DNA of 64,000 nt from Veillonella sp. VA139. GTDB taxonomy: Bacteria; Bacillota; Negativicutes; Veillonellales; Veillonellaceae. Position numbers and translations under genes: made by a program. The stretch spans positions 53,061-117,060 of the forward strand of contig NZ_RQVL01000004.1 of NCBI RefSeq assembly GCF_003992005.1, read 5' to 3'. The notes below the pieces were generated by a model that was given only the letters and a program-made list of their open reading frames with translations, was not told where the DNA came from and made no database searches. Positions 25,598 through 35,298 of this stretch are shown here, piece after piece; position 1 is the stretch's first letter; the number at the start of each line of letters is the position of its first letter.

Positions 25598-26594
25598 AAA
25601 TTTGATCCACTATTTTTAAATGTTCTTCATAGGTTTTCGTGAAATGATGGTGCCCCTCTTTGTCAGCCACAAAGAATAGGTAGTCTGTCGGTGGTGCATA
25701 GAGAACAGCCTCCATGGATTTGATGCCTGGGTTTGCAATTGGCCCCGGTGGTAATCCTTTATGAAGGTATGTGTTGTATGGGCTTTCTAATTTTGTATCC
25801 TCGATGGTGATGAGCGGTTTTGGATAGCCTAGAATGTATTGGATACTAGCGCAAGATTCTAGAGGCATACCTGTTTTCAAGCGTTGACGAAATACAGCAG
25901 CAATAATCGGTCTGTCTTCATCAAACTTTGCTTCTTTTTCCACTAACGATGCTAGTGTGATGAACTCAAAAATAGTCATCCCTTGGGCTTCAATATCTTG
26001 ACGCATTTTCGGTGTCAATTGACGGTTCATTTCATCCGCCATGATGGTCATCACATCTTCTGCTTTACTGCCTACGGGAATCTCATAAGTGCTAGGGAAT
26101 AGGAATCCTTCCACCCGATAGGTCACAGGCTTCGTGCCTACCATGTACTCGTAAGGCGTATAGGTCTTGCCATATTCCATGAAAGCATACTGCGTATCGA
26201 TACCTTGCTCTTCGATGCGTTTCCCAATTTCACCGATGGTAAATCCCTCTGGAATGGTCAGTTTCACCGTTTGTAATCTTCCTTGTTGGAGCAGCTCAAT
26301 AATCTCACTTAAGCTAACGTGATGAGGGATTTGATAATATCCATGTTGTAATTTATCCATGGTCCCCGTCAAGCGTAAAGCTGCACGGAACACCGTCGGT
26401 GACGTGATGAGGCCTCTTTCATAGAGCACATCGCCAATCTCCGCACCGGTTTGGTTTTCACTAATGACAACCGTTTCTACCTCTTCCTTAGAACCGCCTG
26501 TCCAAGGAATATAATACATACCTGCTAGCACACCAAGTACAGTGGCCAACAGAATCGCTACACATCCGTAGATGTATTTTACATATTGTTTCAC
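25587..26594 (-). CDS. mltG: Endolytic murein transglycosylase MltG
   Basis: About 335 residues: a short cytoplasmic tail, one transmembrane helix (YIYGCVAILLATVLGVLAG), a LysM-like segment and the YceG/MltG catalytic domain. The family motif ASLVEKEAKFDEDRPIIAAV contains the catalytic glutamate, and INPGIKS-like sequence (ANPGIKSMEAVL) follows. It cleaves nascent glycan strands and sets their length. The GTG at 26594 is preferred because AAGGAG lies 6 bases upstream; the ATG at 26651 has no ribosome site. It heads mltG-trmR-trhP-DUF4911-SUKH genes and follows a terminator. Confidence 0.93.
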   Translation of the reverse strand: MKQYVKYIYGCVAILLATVLGVLAGMYYIPWTGGSKEEVETVVISENQTGAEIGDVLYERGLITSPTVFRAALRLTGTMDKLQHGYYQIPHHVSLSEIIELLQQGRLQTVKLTIPEGFTIGEIGKRIEEQGIDTQYAFMEYGKTYTPYEYMVGTKPVTYRVEGFLFPSTYEIPVGSKAEDVMTIMADEMNRQLTPKMRQDIEAQGMTIFEFITLASLVEKEAKFDEDRPIIAAVFRQRLKTGMPLESCASIQYILGYPKPLITIEDTKLESPYNTYLHKGLPPGPIANPGIKSMEAVLYAPPTDYLFFVADKEGHHHFTKTYEEHLKIVDQIYED

Positions 26595-26770
26595 AGCAAT
26601 CTCCTTTTCAATGAATACTATATTATACCATTTTAGGAGTGTATATAGCAATTTTTCTATATAGCATAGGTCAATCTAGGAACTACACTCACCTATACTA
26701 TATCCTTCACAGTGAAAGTTCTATTAATCTCAGTACTCCACCGTTCTTTTACGTAAGTCCTTCCATACAG

Positions 26771-26817
26771 AAAAAGGGCTGTAACCCCACTGCCTATCGA
26801 CAATCTGTTACAGCCCT
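26771..26817 (-). terminator. Terminator between the DUF1292 gene and mltG
   Basis: AGGGCTGTAAC (26775-26785) and GTTACAGCCCT (26807-26817) form an 11-bp stem followed by TTTTT on the minus strand. It separates the alaS-ireB-ruvX-DUF1292 unit from mltG. Confidence 0.9.
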
Positions 26818-26826
26818 CATGACTGA

Positions 26827-27099
26827 TTAGTCCATTGCTTCGTACAATTTGATCACTGCATCGAATTCTTCATCAGTAGGAGCCACGTAAACTTGTTCTC
26901 CCTCTTCTTCATCAATGCGTGCAATAATCACTTCTGGTTCATCATGTTCAGTGTCTTCTTCTGGAGGAAGAGATACTAAAATCGCAAATGCTTTTCCATC
27001 ATATTGAATTAGCATTTCCTCTTCATAGTACATTTCTTCTCCATTTTCATCCTCAATGACAATCACAGATACTTCACCTTCGTAACCTTGTTCGATCAT
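26827..27099 (-). CDS. DUF1292 family protein (YrzB-like)
   Basis: 90 residues, very acidic, with the family pattern IVIEDENGEEMYYEEEM and the closing VYVAPTDEEFDAVIKLYEAM. The gene occupies the same place as yrzB in Bacillus, after ruvX. AAGGAGG precedes the ATG. Function of the family is unknown. Confidence 0.85.
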   Translation of the reverse strand: MIEQGYEGEVSVIVIEDENGEEMYYEEEMLIQYDGKAFAILVSLPPEEDTEHDEPEVIIARIDEEEGEQVYVAPTDEEFDAVIKLYEAMD

Positions 27100-27109
27100 G
27101 GTAACCTCC

Positions 27110-27520
27110 TTATGAACGACTATCTAAATAGCCTTGTAAAATGACAACTGCTGCCATCTTATCAATGACTTCTTTCCGTTTTTTTCGACTTACATCAGCA
27201 GCGATCAGAGATTTTTCTGCCATCACCGTGGATAAACGTTCATCCCAAAATACAACTGGTGTGGAGATGACTTCTTTCATCTTCTCCACAAAGGCTTCCG
27301 TTTTTTCTGCCCGTTCCCCTTTGGTACCATTCATATTTTTCGGCATACCTACCACAATGGTATCTACCTCATATTCACGGATCAATTCCGCAATGCGCTG
27401 AAAGTCTTTTTCGTGAGATGTGCGACGAATGGTTTCGATGCCTTGCGCTGTAATATACAACGCATCACTGCATGCTACACCTATAGTCCGACTTCCCACA
27501 TCAAGTGCCATAATACGCAT
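27110..27520 (-). CDS. ruvX: Putative pre-16S rRNA nuclease / Holliday junction resolvase YqgF
   Basis: 136 residues with the RNase H-like YqgF fold: [13 protein letters not shown] at the start, [13 protein letters not shown] and [12 protein letters not shown]. The acidic residues in LDVG, DERLST and near the C-terminus form the active site. In E. coli it processes the 5' end of pre-16S rRNA. It overlaps the ireB stop by one base and is part of alaS-ireB-ruvX-yrzB. Confidence 0.94.
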   Translation of the reverse strand: MRIMALDVGSRTIGVACSDALYITAQGIETIRRTSHEKDFQRIAELIREYEVDTIVVGMPKNMNGTKGERAEKTEAFVEKMKEVISTPVVFWDERLSTVMAEKSLIAADVSRKKRKEVIDKMAAVVILQGYLDSRS

Positions 27521-27780
27521 TATAATTGTTTCGCTTTCACATACTCTTTCACAAGTTCTTCAATGAGCTCATCCCGTTCGATACTACGAATATCTTTCCG
27601 AGCATTGTTATAACTTGTAATATAGGTCGGGTCTCCCGAAATGAGGTACCCCGTAATTTGGCTAATCGGATTATATCCCTTTTCTGCCAAGGCCTGGAAC
27701 ACATGTTGGAATACTTCTTCTGGTGTTAACGGCGTCGTTTGTACCGGTTTAATCACCATTGTTTTATCTGAAAGATTCAT
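27520..27780 (-). CDS. ireB: IreB family regulatory phosphoprotein (YrzL)
   Basis: About 86 residues with the diagnostic core [28 protein letters not shown]. In Enterococcus, IreB is a substrate of the IreK Ser/Thr kinase and influences cephalosporin resistance. The threonine-rich N-terminus ([17 protein letters not shown]) would hold the phosphorylation sites. The ATG at 27780 is preferred, with AAGGAGGG upstream; the frame is open to 27840 inside alaS. It lies between alaS and ruvX as in Bacillus. Confidence 0.92.
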   Translation of the reverse strand: MNLSDKTMVIKPVQTTPLTPEEVFQHVFQALAEKGYNPISQITGYLISGDPTYITSYNNARKDIRSIERDELIEELVKEYVKAKQL

Positions 27781-27832
27781 ACAATCCCTCCTTTTCATGA
27801 GTTTTCTACTGAAAGTCTCATCTATCGTAAAC

Positions 27833-30442
27833 TTATCCAACCATGGATTGGATCGTTTCTTTACCTGCTGCTAAGGCTTGGTCCATAGCTGCTGGATCTT
27901 TACCACCAGCTTGCGCCATATCTGGACGACCACCGCCATTGCCACCAGCTGCTTGCGCTGCTGCTTTTACGATGTTACCACAATGGATACCTTTGCCCAC
28001 TACGTCTTTTGTAGCCATGCAGACAAAGTTTACTTTATCGCCACCAGCTGCACCTAATAATACTACGCCAGATCCGATTTTGTCACGAACCATATCTGCC
28101 ATGTCACGCAATTCGCCCATATCAGATACTGGTACAGACGCAACTACAGCTGTCACATCGCCTACTGTGAATTGACCAGCTAAGACACCATCAAGATTAC
28201 CGCTGTTCAATTCTTTTTTCACTTGCTCTAGTTCACGCTCTACGGCTTTCGCATGGTCAAGCACTTGCTGTACTTTGCCTACCACGTCTTGTGGTTTCGC
28301 TTTCACAAGAGAGGCTACAGATTTTACTGTTTGTTCTTCTTGTTGTGCTAAGGCAAGAGCTGCTTTACCTGTGACCGCTTCGATACGGCGTACACCGGAA
28401 CCGATACCACCTTCAGAAGTGATACGGAATTGACCGATAAAGCCTGTATTTTCTACGTGAGAACCACCACACAATTCGATAGAAAATTCCGGCACAGATA
28501 CAACACGCACTTCGGAACCATATTTTTCACCAAACAATGCCATCGCACCTTTTGCTTTTGCTGCATCAATGGACATAGTTTCTACTTCCAACGTGGAAGC
28601 ACGAAGAATTTGCTCATTCACCATGTTTGTAATGGTTTGCAATTCTTCTGCTGTCACAGGGGAGAAATGTGTAAAGTCAAAACGCAAATAGTCAGGTGTT
28701 ACTAAGGAACCTGCTTGGTTCACATGCGTACCCAATACAGAACGTAAGGCAGCATGCAATAAGTGCGTTGCTGTATGATTGCGTGCCATATGTTGACGGC
28801 GTTCTACATCCACTGCAAAGGTTACTTCGTCGTTCACAGAAATGCTACCTTCTACCACGGTACCTACATGGTACGTAGTGCCTTCTGGTAATTTTTTCGC
28901 TGTATGTACTTCTACTTTACCCAATGGGCCAACGATGAAACCTGTATCACCTAATTGTCCGCCTCCCTCTGCATGGAATGGAGTTGTTTTTACGATGATC
29001 GTCACATCTTGACCATCTTCGGCACGGTCGATAGCTTTCGCACCTTCACCGATTAATAATACAGTGGATGCTGTAGCGCTTTCATCATCAGAAATATGTT
29101 CATTAGATAAATGCGTAATGTCTGGAGTTGCCACTTTTGCATCTACATCTTCACGAGCCTCACGAGCACGAGTACGTTGCTCGTTCATAGCGCTTTCAAA
29201 ACCGGCTTGGTCGATAGTGAAACCTGCTTCGTGAGCGATTTCTTCTGTCAATTCCCAAGGGAACCCGTATGTATCATATAATTTGAACACGTCTTGACCT
29301 GGTACAGTGGTAGTGCCCTCAGCTTTCAATGTATCCAACAATTGGCTTAACATATCAAGGCCAGATGCTAGCGTTTGGTTAAAGCGCTCTTCTTCGTTCG
29401 CCACAACACGTTTTACAAAGTCTTGTTTTTCCACGATGTTAGAGATAGCTCCGCCCAAGATATCTACTACGATATCTACTAATGGTACCAAAAATGGTCC
29501 TTGAATGCCTAATAGGCGACCATGGCGAACAGCGCGGCGCAAAATACGGCGAAGCACATAGCCACGGCCTTCATTAGATGGTAACACACCATCTGCAATC
29601 AATGCCACAATAGCACGAATATGGTCAGCGATAACTTTCAAAGAAACATCTGTATTCGCATCTGTATGATACGTAACACCTGCTTTTTTCTCTGTGGCTT
29701 CGATGATTGGGAAAATCAAATCTGTTTCAAAGTTGCTTTCTTTGTTTTGTAGTACAGATGCCAAACGTTCTAAACCAGCGCCGGTATCAATATTTTTCTT
29801 AGCCAATGGTTCATACGTACCTTCTGCAGTACGGTTGAATTGCGTAAATACAAGATTCCAAATTTCAAGGAAACGGTCACAATCACAACCTGGTGCACAA
29901 TTCGGATCGTCGCAACCACGTTCTGGCCCTAAGTCAAAGAAAATCTCGCTATCTGGACCACATGGACCTTCGCCAATTTCCCAGAAATTATCTTCTAAAC
30001 GGCTGATATGGTCTTCTGGCAAGCCAATTTCATTATGCCATGTATCGTAGGCTTCTTGGTCATCTGGATATACAGTAACGTATAATTTCTCTTTATCTAA
30101 TTTGATGACTTCTGTTAAAAATTCCCATGCCCAATGGATGGCTTCTTTTTTGAAATAATCACCAAAAGAGAAGTTCCCCAACATTTCAAAGAATGTATGG
30201 TGACGTGCTGTACGTCCTACGTTTTCAATATCACCGGTACGAATTGACTTTTGACTCGTCGTAATACGTGTACAAGGTGGCACCAATTTACCTGTAAAAA
30301 ATGGTTTCAAAGGCGCCATACCAGCACCGATTAATAACAAAGATGGGTCGTTATCTGGAACAAGAGAATAACTCTCTTGCTTTAAATGTCCTTTACTTTC
30401 AAAAAAATTCAAATACGCTTGGCGTAATTCATTTCCTGTCAT
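27833..30442 (-). CDS. alaS: Alanyl-tRNA synthetase
   Basis: About 869 residues, full length. Class II catalytic core with [34 protein letters not shown] (quoted only as landmark start [19 protein letters not shown]), the editing domain with [11 protein letters not shown] and CGGSH metal ligands, and the C-Ala region with [12 protein letters not shown]. The ATG at 30442 is supported by AGGAGGG and by the conserved [18 protein letters not shown] start; the frame extends to 30505 without support. A -10 TATAAT lies at 30474-30479. There is no T-box in the short leader. Confidence 0.97.
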   Translation of the reverse strand: MTGNELRQAYLNFFESKGHLKQESYSLVPDNDPSLLLIGAGMAPLKPFFTGKLVPPCTRITTSQKSIRTGDIENVGRTARHHTFFEMLGNFSFGDYFKKEAIHWAWEFLTEVIKLDKEKLYVTVYPDDQEAYDTWHNEIGLPEDHISRLEDNFWEIGEGPCGPDSEIFFDLGPERGCDDPNCAPGCDCDRFLEIWNLVFTQFNRTAEGTYEPLAKKNIDTGAGLERLASVLQNKESNFETDLIFPIIEATEKKAGVTYHTDANTDVSLKVIADHIRAIVALIADGVLPSNEGRGYVLRRILRRAVRHGRLLGIQGPFLVPLVDIVVDILGGAISNIVEKQDFVKRVVANEEERFNQTLASGLDMLSQLLDTLKAEGTTTVPGQDVFKLYDTYGFPWELTEEIAHEAGFTIDQAGFESAMNEQRTRAREAREDVDAKVATPDITHLSNEHISDDESATASTVLLIGEGAKAIDRAEDGQDVTIIVKTTPFHAEGGGQLGDTGFIVGPLGKVEVHTAKKLPEGTTYHVGTVVEGSISVNDEVTFAVDVERRQHMARNHTATHLLHAALRSVLGTHVNQAGSLVTPDYLRFDFTHFSPVTAEELQTITNMVNEQILRASTLEVETMSIDAAKAKGAMALFGEKYGSEVRVVSVPEFSIELCGGSHVENTGFIGQFRITSEGGIGSGVRRIEAVTGKAALALAQQEEQTVKSVASLVKAKPQDVVGKVQQVLDHAKAVERELEQVKKELNSGNLDGVLAGQFTVGDVTAVVASVPVSDMGELRDMADMVRDKIGSGVVLLGAAGGDKVNFVCMATKDVVGKGIHCGNIVKAAAQAAGGNGGGRPDMAQAGGKDPAAMDQALAAGKETIQSMVG

Positions 30443-30543
30443 GGTTTCCCTCCTAAAATTGTCTATTGCTTTTATTATATCATAGATTTTGATGAAAGTA
30501 TGCATTTAGGTGAGGTCATTGACGTATAAGCACTATTGCTAGA

Positions 30544-32490
30544 TTAATTATATCGTTGCTTCATCTCCCTAAGCCACATGCCTAGATTTTGACTAAACTT
30601 AAGTTTATGAACGAAAGCGTTCTCATAGACCTGTTCTATTGCACTCTCGAAGTTAATAGAGTTATCCAATTCTTCCTTATTAGGAATAACTTCAGGTTCT
30701 TTTAAAGAATATTTATCATACACCTTTTTTAGAACTGCAAAATTTACACCATATTTTACTGCATAGTCATGTATCTCTGTATCTCTCTTTTGCTCTTTCC
30801 ATGCATAAAAGGCATCTAACTTTTCTTCTGAGCTTAATTGACTATACTTTTCATATTCCGTATATATAAACTCTCGCAACAACTGTGCTTCTTCATAATG
30901 ACCCAAATTACTAAATTCTTCTATTTTTTCCTCAATGATATCTGGTATTTCCCCATTAGCAGTCTCCTTGATAAGACTTAATATATATGATGCATCAATA
31001 TCTTGTACTCCTACTATTGTGCTTTCTCTTTCTAATGGTCTGATAGGAACTTCCTTATCCTCATCATGGTCACCAGGGAATAAGTTTCTATAAGCGCCTA
31101 CATACTGTTTCCAAGTCGTTTCACTCATTCCAAAGGTTTCTGGATTCCATGCGTACGCATAATATTGCTGAACAAATCTTAGTTGTTTTTTCGCATGCTT
31201 ATAGGCTACTTTAAAAGTCTCTTTCATCTCATCATCACGACAGAACGCTCCCCATCGTGTAGGGTCTTTTAATACTGCTTTCAAGGCTATCATAGCTGCA
31301 TGTAATTGTCGCACGGCCTCATCATAATAGGGCATAATTACCGAACTACTCTCTCCACCACTACCATATAACTTTAAAGCCTCATTCACATTATATTCCG
31401 AGATTCGAGGAAACTTAAAATTAATTATACTACCAAATTCTTTGTCTTCCCCATAGATTCGATTCGTTCTGGAATAAGCTTGAATTAACTTCTGTAATTC
31501 CAGTTCTCTATCTACATACAGTGTATTTAAATATTTAGAATCATACCCAGTTAGTAATCGTTCTGCTACGATAATTAAATCGATATTCTTAGGATTTCTA
31601 CCGCTACCACCTCTAGTCCCTCGCTCCGTAAGATCATCATAATAGGCTGATTCATCATAACCCATATCATTCACATTAAAACTAATCCCCGTAAAAGCTG
31701 CATAATCTTCATAGGTTTTACCGATGAACGCTTGCTCTTCTAAAAATTCCTTTTGATTCTCCCCAGCTGGACTAAAGGTAACTGCTACATTTAATTCAAC
31801 ATTCTTGTCATGCAATTGTTTTTTAAACTCTAAATAATAGGCAATAGCACGTTTTTTCTCAGCTACGGTCAGAATAGCATTAAAGTATTTTTCACGGGAC
31901 TGATTTTCCCAATTTTGTATGATATCAGACACCACACGAGGAATATGTACTTCATCTTGATAAAGCAATATCTTTCGGTCTCTAGCCTCTATTTCAACCC
32001 TTGTTTCATCCCAACTATTGACTAATTGTTTCACTTTGGTAGGCTTAGAATCTTCCTCTTTGTTCAACATATGTTCCACTATTTTTTCTCGCAAAGAGTC
32101 ATAACTTGTAAACTCGCCTGTATTAATATATTCCACATGAAAGCCTAACACATTGTGATCTGAAATTGCCTCATCTATAGTGTATGTATGCAGACAAGGT
32201 CCAAATAAGTGCTCTGTAGTACTTATCCTTTTATTATTCTCATCAATTTTTCCTTGCACCTTATTTTCATCAAATAAAGGAGTGCCAGTAAACCCAAAGA
32301 ATAAACTGTTTTTCTTAAAATAGCTTATTATACTGCCCATCATATCTCCCATAGTTGTTCGATGGGCTTCATCAACAATAAATACAAAATGTTTATCCCT
32401 CAAGGAATCATCTTGATTCTCTTGCAATACTTTTATTAAGTTATGTAGCTTAAAGATTGTGGTAACGATAATTTTACTTAATTTTGACTC
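30544..32490 (-). CDS. hsdR: Type I restriction enzyme HsdR, C-terminal part (frame-shifted from N-terminal part)
   Basis: This frame continues HsdR one base out of step. It is open from about 32497 (reading FLESKLSKIIVTTIFKL) and contains FVFIVDEAHRT (Walker B/DEAH), GFTGTPLFDENK (motif III), LIIVAERLLTGYDSKYLNTL and QAYSRTNRI (helicase motifs V and VI). A long helical C-terminus follows that binds the methylase. An unusual TTG at 32427 is the only in-frame start-like codon with a following long frame, so separate translation is unlikely to be efficient. Without a frameshift the motor lacks the N-terminal nuclease. Confidence 0.88.
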   Translation of the reverse strand, partial: ESKLSKIIVTTIFKLHNLIKVLQENQDDSLRDKHFVFIVDEAHRTTMGDMMGSIISYFKKNSLFFGFTGTPLFDENKVQGKIDENNKRISTTEHLFGPCLHTYTIDEAISDHNVLGFHVEYINTGEFTSYDSLREKIVEHMLNKEEDSKPTKVKQLVNSWDETRVEIEARDRKILLYQDEVHIPRVVSDIIQNWENQSREKYFNAILTVAEKKRAIAYYLEFKKQLHDKNVELNVAVTFSPAGENQKEFLEEQAFIGKTYEDYAAFTGISFNVNDMGYDESAYYDDLTERGTRGGSGRNPKNIDLIIVAERLLTGYDSKYLNTLYVDRELELQKLIQAYSRTNRIYGEDKEFGSIINFKFPRISEYNVNEALKLYGSGGESSSVIMPYYDEAVRQLHAAMIALKAVLKDPTRWGAFCRDDEMKETFKVAYKHAKKQLRFVQQYYAYAWNPETFGMSETTWKQYVGAYRNLFPGDHDEDKEVPIRPLERESTIVGVQDIDASYILSLIKETANGEIPDIIEEKIEEFSNLGHYEEAQLLREFIYTEYEKYSQLSSEEKLDAFYAWKEQKRDTEIHDYAVKYGVNFAVLKKVYDKYSLKEPEVIPNKEELDNSINFESAIEQVYENAFVHKLKFSQNLGMWLREMKQRYN

Positions 32491-33626
32491 TAAAAATTTT
32501 TTATATCACCGCTATACTGTGTTTCATCTACATTGACTCCCTCATACATAGCAAATGCCTTAAAACGATCTATCGTCCGAGCATCTAGCTCTTTCCGGTC
32601 CACTAAAAATATAACCTTATCATATCCAGATTGGGTTGATAAAAATTGTGCCGTTTTAAATGCGGTTACTGTTTTACCAGAACCAGTGGTATGCCATATA
32701 TAGCCACCATTACCTTTATATTTTCCATTAGCTTTATCAATGGCAACACCCCTAATAGCTTGTAACGCAAAGACTTGATACGGTCTCATTAACATATGTC
32801 GTTGTTCTTCTGCTAATTTGGCATTATCAATGATTACAAAATCCCCCACCATTTGGTGAGCCATAGGAATCATCAAAAAATTATCCACAATATCTTCCCA
32901 AGAAGTCATCTTTTCATTGCACTTGCCATATGCAGTTTTTCCATCATATGACCAATTAAAGAGAAAACTAGGATTGAATGCATCCACTGACTTTGGAGTG
33001 GCAAAATACTGCGTATTCACTTCACTCATGACAATCATCATTTGAGAGAATGCCATAAAATTATTGACAAATTCATTTTTTGCATAATATCGTTGAAATT
33101 GATAAAATGCTTCTTCCATAGATTGATCACTTCGTTTTTGTTCAATATTGATTAATGGCAATCCATTGATAAGCAGAACTATATCAAATCGATGGTCTTT
33201 CGAATGCCCCCATACTTCTCTCGCAATTTTATAACTAGAATCACCGCCACTGACCTCTTCTTTTTTAAAGATTGTCAATGTGAGTTTGTGATTTCCTGGT
33301 CTATCACTGACATCACGGATAATGCCATCTATTTTTCCTTTTCCTGCTTCCGCTGAAAGTAATTTGGCAGCTTCAAAACTATTAGAGATTTGATTAACCC
33401 TCGTCATCACTTGCTTGAACTCATTATCGGTTAAAGGAACACCGTCTAACTTATCTGCATTAAGACGATTTAACTCTTGTCTCCAATTATTAATTAAGTC
33501 ATCTACCGTCACTCTTCTTTTATTACCATTTAATTCCTCTGGCGCTTCCCACTTGTATTGTTCCATACGCTTTACAAATTTTTCTTGAAACAACCTTTCT
33601 GAGTAACTTTTTTCTCTGCGAGCCAT
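32490..33626 (-). CDS. hsdR: Type I restriction enzyme HsdR, N-terminal part (ends early at frameshift)
   Basis: 378 residues carrying the PD-(D/E)XK nuclease region (FDIVLLINGLPLINIEQKRSD) and the first helicase motif HTTGSGKT, then VIFLVDRKELD. The frame stops with TAG right after an A6T5 run (32492-32502 read on the minus strand). Adding one A, or slipping -1 on A-AAA-AAT, rejoins it with the downstream frame as KKFLESK, giving a normal HsdR of about 1,025 residues. So restriction is off, phase-variable, or restored by slippage; sequencing error is also possible. The ATG at 33626 has AAGGAG upstream. Confidence 0.9.
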   Translation of the reverse strand: MARREKSYSERLFQEKFVKRMEQYKWEAPEELNGNKRRVTVDDLINNWRQELNRLNADKLDGVPLTDNEFKQVMTRVNQISNSFEAAKLLSAEAGKGKIDGIIRDVSDRPGNHKLTLTIFKKEEVSGGDSSYKIAREVWGHSKDHRFDIVLLINGLPLINIEQKRSDQSMEEAFYQFQRYYAKNEFVNNFMAFSQMMIVMSEVNTQYFATPKSVDAFNPSFLFNWSYDGKTAYGKCNEKMTSWEDIVDNFLMIPMAHQMVGDFVIIDNAKLAEEQRHMLMRPYQVFALQAIRGVAIDKANGKYKGNGGYIWHTTGSGKTVTAFKTAQFLSTQSGYDKVIFLVDRKELDARTIDRFKAFAMYEGVNVDETQYSGDIKNF

Positions 33627-33709
33627 AATTATCTCCTTGTTAACACAGGTTTATACCTTAATTAATCATAACTATAACAAATTATACCTATTTACCTTCG
33701 TAGTATAGA

Positions 33710-33729
33710 ATAAATATATCTCTAGGCCA
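33710..33729. repeat. Inverted repeat left of the recombinase gene
   Basis: ATAAATATATCTCTAGGCCA matches the inverted copy at 34682-34699 in 18 of 20 positions with a two-base gap. The two copies bracket the recombinase gene. Confidence 0.75.
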
Positions 33730-33749
33730 CTTTTCTAAAAGGAGTTAGT

Positions 33750-34673
33750 ATGATTTCTCACCATAAAGAAGAACTGTTTTGTGATTATTACGAAAAGTGG
33801 ATTATCACATATAAAGAAGGAGCCATTCGAGAAGTAACTTTAAAAAAATATCGCATTACATTATATTGGTTGCGCACTTTAATTCCCACATTACGCGTCT
33901 GTGACATGACACGCACGGCCTATCAACAATTATTAAATGCATTTGCTCAATCTCATGAACGCCAAACAACGATGGACTTTCATCATCAACTGAAAGCTGC
34001 TATTCTTGATGCTGTTGACGATGGGTACATCGATCGTGATCCTACAAGAAAAGCCATCATCAAAGGTAAAACACCTCGTCCTAAAAAAATTAAATATCTG
34101 AATCAATTTGAATTACATACTTTATTGTCAAGTCTCAATCTCCAAGATTCATTAAATTGGGACTGGCTGATTTTATTAATTGCTAAAACTGGGATTCGAT
34201 TTTCAGAAGCACTCGGTATTACGCCAGAAGACTTTGACTTTTCACACCAAACCCTGCACATTAATAAAACTTGGGATTACAAAGAAAGTACTGGTTTTCA
34301 ACCCACGAAGAACGCCTCATCAGTTAGAAAAGTCCAATTGGATTGGTATACCATCATGCAATTCTCTGAATTAATTAAAGGATTACCAGCTGATAAACCG
34401 ATTTTTGTTCATGGACGAGTCTTTAATTCAACTGTCAATGATATCCTCGCACGGCACTGTAAACAATTGAACCTTCCTATCATTTCTATTCACGGGTTAC
34501 GACACACACATGCATCACTTCTCTTATTTGCAGGTGTTTCCATCGCAAGCGTTGCTAGAAGATTAGGACATGCCAGCATTAATACAACTCAAAAAACGTA
34601 TTTACACATCATCCAAGAACTAGAAAATAGAGATATCGACATTGTAATGCGTTCTCTATCTAGTTTAACCTAG
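33750..34673 (+). CDS. Tyrosine recombinase within the restriction locus
   Basis: 307 residues with an N-terminal SAM-like core-binding domain and a C-terminal catalytic domain. The catalytic set is present: Arg150 (TGIRFSEAL), probable Lys187, His248 and Arg251 (HGLRHTHASLLL), His274 (RLGHASINTT) and Tyr284. AAAGGAG precedes the ATG. It is inserted opposite in direction between hsdS and hsdR and is bounded by inverted repeats. Recombinases at this place in type I loci often shuffle hsdS target domains, and here only one half-length hsdS remains. It could equally be the integrase of a minimal mobile unit. Confidence 0.9.
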   Translation: MISHHKEELFCDYYEKWIITYKEGAIREVTLKKYRITLYWLRTLIPTLRVCDMTRTAYQQLLNAFAQSHERQTTMDFHHQLKAAILDAVDDGYIDRDPTRKAIIKGKTPRPKKIKYLNQFELHTLLSSLNLQDSLNWDWLILLIAKTGIRFSEALGITPEDFDFSHQTLHINKTWDYKESTGFQPTKNASSVRKVQLDWYTIMQFSELIKGLPADKPIFVHGRVFNSTVNDILARHCKQLNLPIISIHGLRHTHASLLLFAGVSIASVARRLGHASINTTQKTYLHIIQELENRDIDIVMRSLSSLT

Positions 34674-34681
34674 ATTATCAT

Positions 34682-34699
34682 TGGCCTAGAGATATTTAT
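34682..34699. repeat. Inverted repeat right of the recombinase gene
   Basis: TGGCCTAGAGATATTTAT, the inverted partner of 33710-33729, begins 9 bases after the recombinase stop. Confidence 0.75.
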
Positions 34700-34758
34700 C
34701 TAACTAAGGCAGTCATTATATATATGATACATATCACAACATTTCATTATCAAAATCT

Positions 34759-35298
34759 TCACTTATGCTGATGAAGGGTGATAGAATCATTTAATAGCTT
34801 AAATATTTTACCAATACTAATTTGTTCCTCTATACTTACAGGTATCAGATACTCTGTATTTGCCACTAAATTCCAATCAGCCCTTGGCATTTTAGTTCCA
34901 ATGGATTGGTTTGACGCTAGCTCAAACCTTTTACTTTGTATAAGATTATACAAAAAACTACTTTCTACCTTTTCTGATCTTAACACCCAAAAGTCCCCTA
35001 TAGCTTTTCCCGAAAACTCTGGTAATAACCAGTTTTTTAGATATGGTCTTAACTTTCCGTATAAAACATCCCCTTTTCTAAATAATATTCCTTTTTTATT
35101 ACTTAGCTTTTTAGTGATATCTTTATTTAGCCTACCTTCTCCAGAAATTATATCTTCATACTCTACTTGAGGTATTTCAGAATCTTCGCTTGTACATGAT
35201 ACTCGTTCAACAACATCCCCCAACTTACGCTGTTCCCAAGATGGCGTATTTAAAAACTGTTTGAAACGACGTTTTGGTAGTTTTTTTTCATCACTCAT
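34759..35298 (-). CDS. hsdS: Half-length type I specificity subunit HsdS (one target-recognition domain)
   Basis: 179 residues, versus about 400 in usual HsdS. It contains one target-recognition domain beginning at PSWEQRKLGDVVERV, with GDVLYGKLRPYL and IPVSIEEQISIGKIFKLLNDSITLHQHK, the start of the central conserved helix, where it stops. The second domain is absent. Its start overlaps the hsdM stop (ATGA), so it is coupled to hsdM. Known half-subunits can dimerise and recognise palindromic sites, so activity is possible. The truncation lies about 60 bases from the recombinase inverted repeat, suggesting past rearrangement. Confidence 0.88.
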   Translation of the reverse strand: MSDEKKLPKRRFKQFLNTPSWEQRKLGDVVERVSCTSEDSEIPQVEYEDIISGEGRLNKDITKKLSNKKGILFRKGDVLYGKLRPYLKNWLLPEFSGKAIGDFWVLRSEKVESSFLYNLIQSKRFELASNQSIGTKMPRADWNLVANTEYLIPVSIEEQISIGKIFKLLNDSITLHQHK

